From contig CAYOJF010000004.1 in assembly GCA_964404215.1 (NCBI GenBank), forward strand, positions 24,206 to 88,205: a DNA stretch of 64,000 nt, written 5' to 3'. Source of the stretch: Aureispira sp964404215 (GTDB lineage: Bacteria; Bacteroidota; Bacteroidia; Chitinophagales; Saprospiraceae). Positions within the stretch are counted from its first letter, which is position 1. Each line of letters opens with the position of its first letter. A model generated the notes under the pieces. It was not told the origin of the DNA. It searched no databases and saw nothing but the letters and a program-made list of their open reading frames with translations. Below, piece by piece: positions 62,193-64,000 of the stretch. Position numbers and translations under genes: made by a program.

Positions 62193-63125
62193 ATGTCTAT
62201 GCACATCAATACAACACATTTACTTAAGCAAAAAGCCTATGAATTAGGTTTTCAATATATTGGTATATCTGCGGCAAGAGAGTTGACAGAAGAGGCTCGC
62301 CAGCTAGAAAAATGGCTCAATCAGAATCATCATGGTAAGATGGGGTATATGGCAAATCACTTCGAAAAAAGAGTTGATCCTCGAAAATTAGTGGATGGAG
62401 CAAAATCAGTCGTAACCTTACTCTACAATTATCATAATCCTCAAAAACAAACAGATGCCACAGCACCTAAAATATCACAATATGCCTATGGCAAGGATTA
62501 TCACCATGTCATTAAGTCAAAACTTAAAGCATTGTTAGCGACACTGGAAGCAGAAGTGGGAGAGATTAATGGACGGTGTTTTGTAGATTCGGCACCAGTA
62601 TTAGAGCGAGACTGGGCAAAACACAGCGGTAGTGGGTGGATTGGCAAAAATACACTTCTAATTACCAAACAACAAGGGTCCTATTTCTTTTTGGCAGAGT
62701 TGATTATTGATCTAGAATTGGAATATGATGGTCCTATCAAAGACTACTGTGGACGATGTACACGCTGTATAGATGCTTGCCCTACCGATGCTATTGCCCC
62801 TGAAGGATATTGGGTAGACGGGAGTAAGTGTATTTCTTACTATACCATAGAGCTCAAAGAGGCACTTCCTAGTGATATGAAGGGGAAGTTTGACAATTGG
62901 ATGTTTGGGTGTGATGTCTGTCAACAAGTATGTCCTTGGAATCGTTTTGCTCAATCGCATCAGGAGCCAGCTTTCGAGCCACATCCAGATTTGTTAGAAA
63001 TGACAAAAGAGGATTGGGAAGAAATCACGGTAGACGTCTTTCGAAAAGTATTTCAGAAGTCTGCTGTCAAACGCACTAAATTTGATGGCCTCAAACGGAA
63101 TATTGATTTTCTGAAAAAAGGGTAA
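62193..63125 (+). CDS. queG: Epoxyqueuosine reductase QueG
   Basis: 310 residues; ATG at 62199 (third residue) is an alternative. Cobalamin/substrate core FVDSAPVLERDWAKHSGSG and IGKNTLLI, then two 4Fe-4S clusters: CGRCTRCIDACPTDAI and MFGCDVCQQVCPWNRF. Reduces epoxyqueuosine to queuosine in the wobble base of tRNAs with GUN anticodons. The C-terminal HEAT domain of longer QueG proteins is absent, as in many Bacteroidota. Confidence 0.94.
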   Translation: MSMHINTTHLLKQKAYELGFQYIGISAARELTEEARQLEKWLNQNHHGKMGYMANHFEKRVDPRKLVDGAKSVVTLLYNYHNPQKQTDATAPKISQYAYGKDYHHVIKSKLKALLATLEAEVGEINGRCFVDSAPVLERDWAKHSGSGWIGKNTLLITKQQGSYFFLAELIIDLELEYDGPIKDYCGRCTRCIDACPTDAIAPEGYWVDGSKCISYYTIELKEALPSDMKGKFDNWMFGCDVCQQVCPWNRFAQSHQEPAFEPHPDLLEMTKEDWEEITVDVFRKVFQKSAVKRTKFDGLKRNIDFLKKG

Positions 63126-63132
63126 ATTGATT

Positions 63133-63331
63133 AGAGCATGTTTAAGAATTAAGTTCTTTAAAATCAATGATTTGGGCGAAAATAAATTGATTTTGGATTA
63201 AATAAGCCTCTTTTTGGGTTTGATAGCAGCCTGTCCCCAATGAAACTTGGGGGCTATCAGGACTCAAAAAAGGAGCAATTAAATTCTAAATCAAGCATTT
63301 GCAGCTTGAAGTTAATTTTTAAACATGCTCT
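63133..63331. repeat. Palindromic MITE-like repeat, element 2
   Basis: About 199 bases. Tips AGAGCATGTTTAA and TTAAACATGCTCT are 13 perfect pairs; the arms remain similar inward (AATTAA-TTC, AAGCCTC..., TGATAGC/GCTATCA) and close on CCCCAA-TGAAAC-TTGGGG. The right tip includes the stop codon of the minus-strand gene at 63331. No frame inside. Confidence 0.65.
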
Positions 63332-63711
63332 TAGTGTTTTTCTTTAGCCATAATCGAACTTAATAATAACCCTAATCCCCCTGCTAGAAATACTAATATT
63401 ACAATCAGATCGAAGGCAGATAAATAGGCTAGTGATAAATTGATATTAGCAATAACCCCAAATATGAGGGCAACTAGAGAGCCTGCTGTCAATAACCAAC
63501 CAAGTGGATTTTTTCCATTGAAAAATAAAACCCCAACCCCTAGCATAAATATTAGTAAAACATAACCAGAAGTTACTCCAATACCACCAACTCTGAACAT
63601 AGATCTACCAGTCCCAAACATAGGCTCAACTCTAATCTCATTTAATAGGAGATATAACCCCCCAACAAACATAATGAAACCCATGATGAAACGCCCTGCA
63701 TTACTACCCAT
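63331..63711 (-). CDS. Small four-helix membrane protein
   Basis: 126 residues, membrane segments at about 8-24, 45-63, 70-89 and 95-117, with a short charged tail KEKH. No family recognised; similar four-helix proteins are scattered in Bacteroidota. Its stop codon is formed by the end of the inverted repeat at 63133-63331, so the insertion may have set the present C-terminus. Confidence 0.7.
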   Translation of the reverse strand: MGSNAGRFIMGFIMFVGGLYLLLNEIRVEPMFGTGRSMFRVGGIGVTSGYVLLIFMLGVGVLFFNGKNPLGWLLTAGSLVALIFGVIANINLSLAYLSAFDLIVILVFLAGGLGLLLSSIMAKEKH

Positions 63712-63734
63712 TTTATTATATATTTTTATATATC

Positions 63735-63812
63735 AGTACCAAGATTTTTTATGCCAACAAATAAGGTGCAAACTAAGCTACTTTTGTTAGGATATAAATT
63801 TGATTTGGTACT
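63735..63812. repeat. Palindromic MITE-like repeat, element 3
   Basis: About 78 bases. Tips AGTACC and GGTACT; the right tip on the opposite strand AAGTACCAAATCAAA equals the tip of element 1 at 1484. Inner stem CCAACAAA/TTTGTTAGG with one bulge. Confidence 0.5.
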
Positions 63813-63943
63813 TTGATACCTTAATTAAGCATGATTTTTGATTTTTAGCAATTTACCCCAACAGTAAAAGGAGTAAATTACGTTACTTGAATATAGAAAA
63901 CTTATTTATAGAACTTTCAATTAGTCATTGAAATTTTTCAATA

Positions 63944-64000
63944 ATGAAGTTGTTTAAAAAGTCCGTTTGTGACGAAATGAGTAAGATTTTTTTGTTAATA
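63944..64000 (+). CDS. Start of a gene, 3' partial
   Basis: ATG followed by 18 codons open to the window end (MKLFKKSV..., then MSKIFLLI). The second ATG at 63977 could open a signal peptide. Too short to say more. Confidence 0.3.
   Translation, partial: MKLFKKSVCDEMSKIFLLI

Overview
The window reads as chromosomal DNA of a low-GC Bacteroidota, probably of the Saprospiria/Chitinophagia side. Supporting signs are several proteins with type IX secretion (T9SS) C-terminal sorting domains, GEVED and Omp28 families, many small lipoproteins, upstream matches to the Bacteroidota promoter (TTTG, about 17-20 bases, then TAnnTTTG), and few recognisable Shine-Dalgarno sequences. Genus is not determinable by eye.

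Layout. 1-6.5 kb: the 3' end of a T9SS cargo protein, small envelope proteins, then rpmH-rnpA-yidD. 6.5-18.5 kb: mostly ordinary housekeeping (acyltransferase, AI-2E exporter family, glycosyltransferase, methyltransferase, PrsW-like protease, STAS, Fur, tRNA-Phe, LpxH) plus two lipoproteins, one with a zincin motif. 18.8-24.4 kb: a degenerate EEP-like membrane protein, a TlpA-like thioredoxin, yceD-rpmF and thrS. 24.4-28.0 kb: a large, visibly AT-rich NACHT NTPase with two sets of membrane segments and a pentapeptide-like stretch, sitting directly after thrS; a candidate signalling/defence gene. 28-39 kb: a glycosyltransferase, an M23 peptidase with a T9SS tail, then the Hen1-Pnkp RNA repair pair, an RNase Z-like MBL protein, a uracil-DNA glycosylase family protein, a GNAT and a vanadium-haloperoxidase-like lipoprotein. 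39-49 kb: two tandem TPR/PD40/SPOR-like paralogues, rfbA, and two T9SS cargo proteins (one Omp28-like with CxxC). 48.8-49.7 kb: a minus-strand tRNA array (Ile, Phe, Lys, Gly, a class-I UAG tRNA, Trp, Arg) with an extra tRNA-like structured element. 49.8-51 kb: two tiny minus-strand genes and perfect palindromes. 51-64 kb: DUF389 protein, a methyltransferase, an sdpRI pair with a perfect palindromic operator, a zincin/secreted/RDD operon, dnaX, a DUF1573 lipoprotein, a lipoprotein ending in a zinc ribbon, queG and a small membrane protein.

The observations I consider most worth checking are: (1) an A10 run in dnaX at codons 377-380, in phase for A-AAA-AAC, with stops immediately after it in both other frames, predicting a short gamma-like clamp-loader subunit; (2) the AT-rich NACHT protein; (3) the tRNA array with a class-I tRNA carrying UAG and a 105-base tRNA-like structure; (4) palindromic MITE-like repeats at both ends of the window sharing terminal and internal motifs; (5) a 59-residue gene preceded by two perfect palindromes. 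RNA maintenance is a recurring theme (Hen1-Pnkp, RNase Z-like protein, tRNA array, QueG, RnpA), but no sequence evidence links these into one system.

All homology calls are from reading the protein sequences; no search was run. No CRISPR array, rRNA, transposase or integrase was seen.
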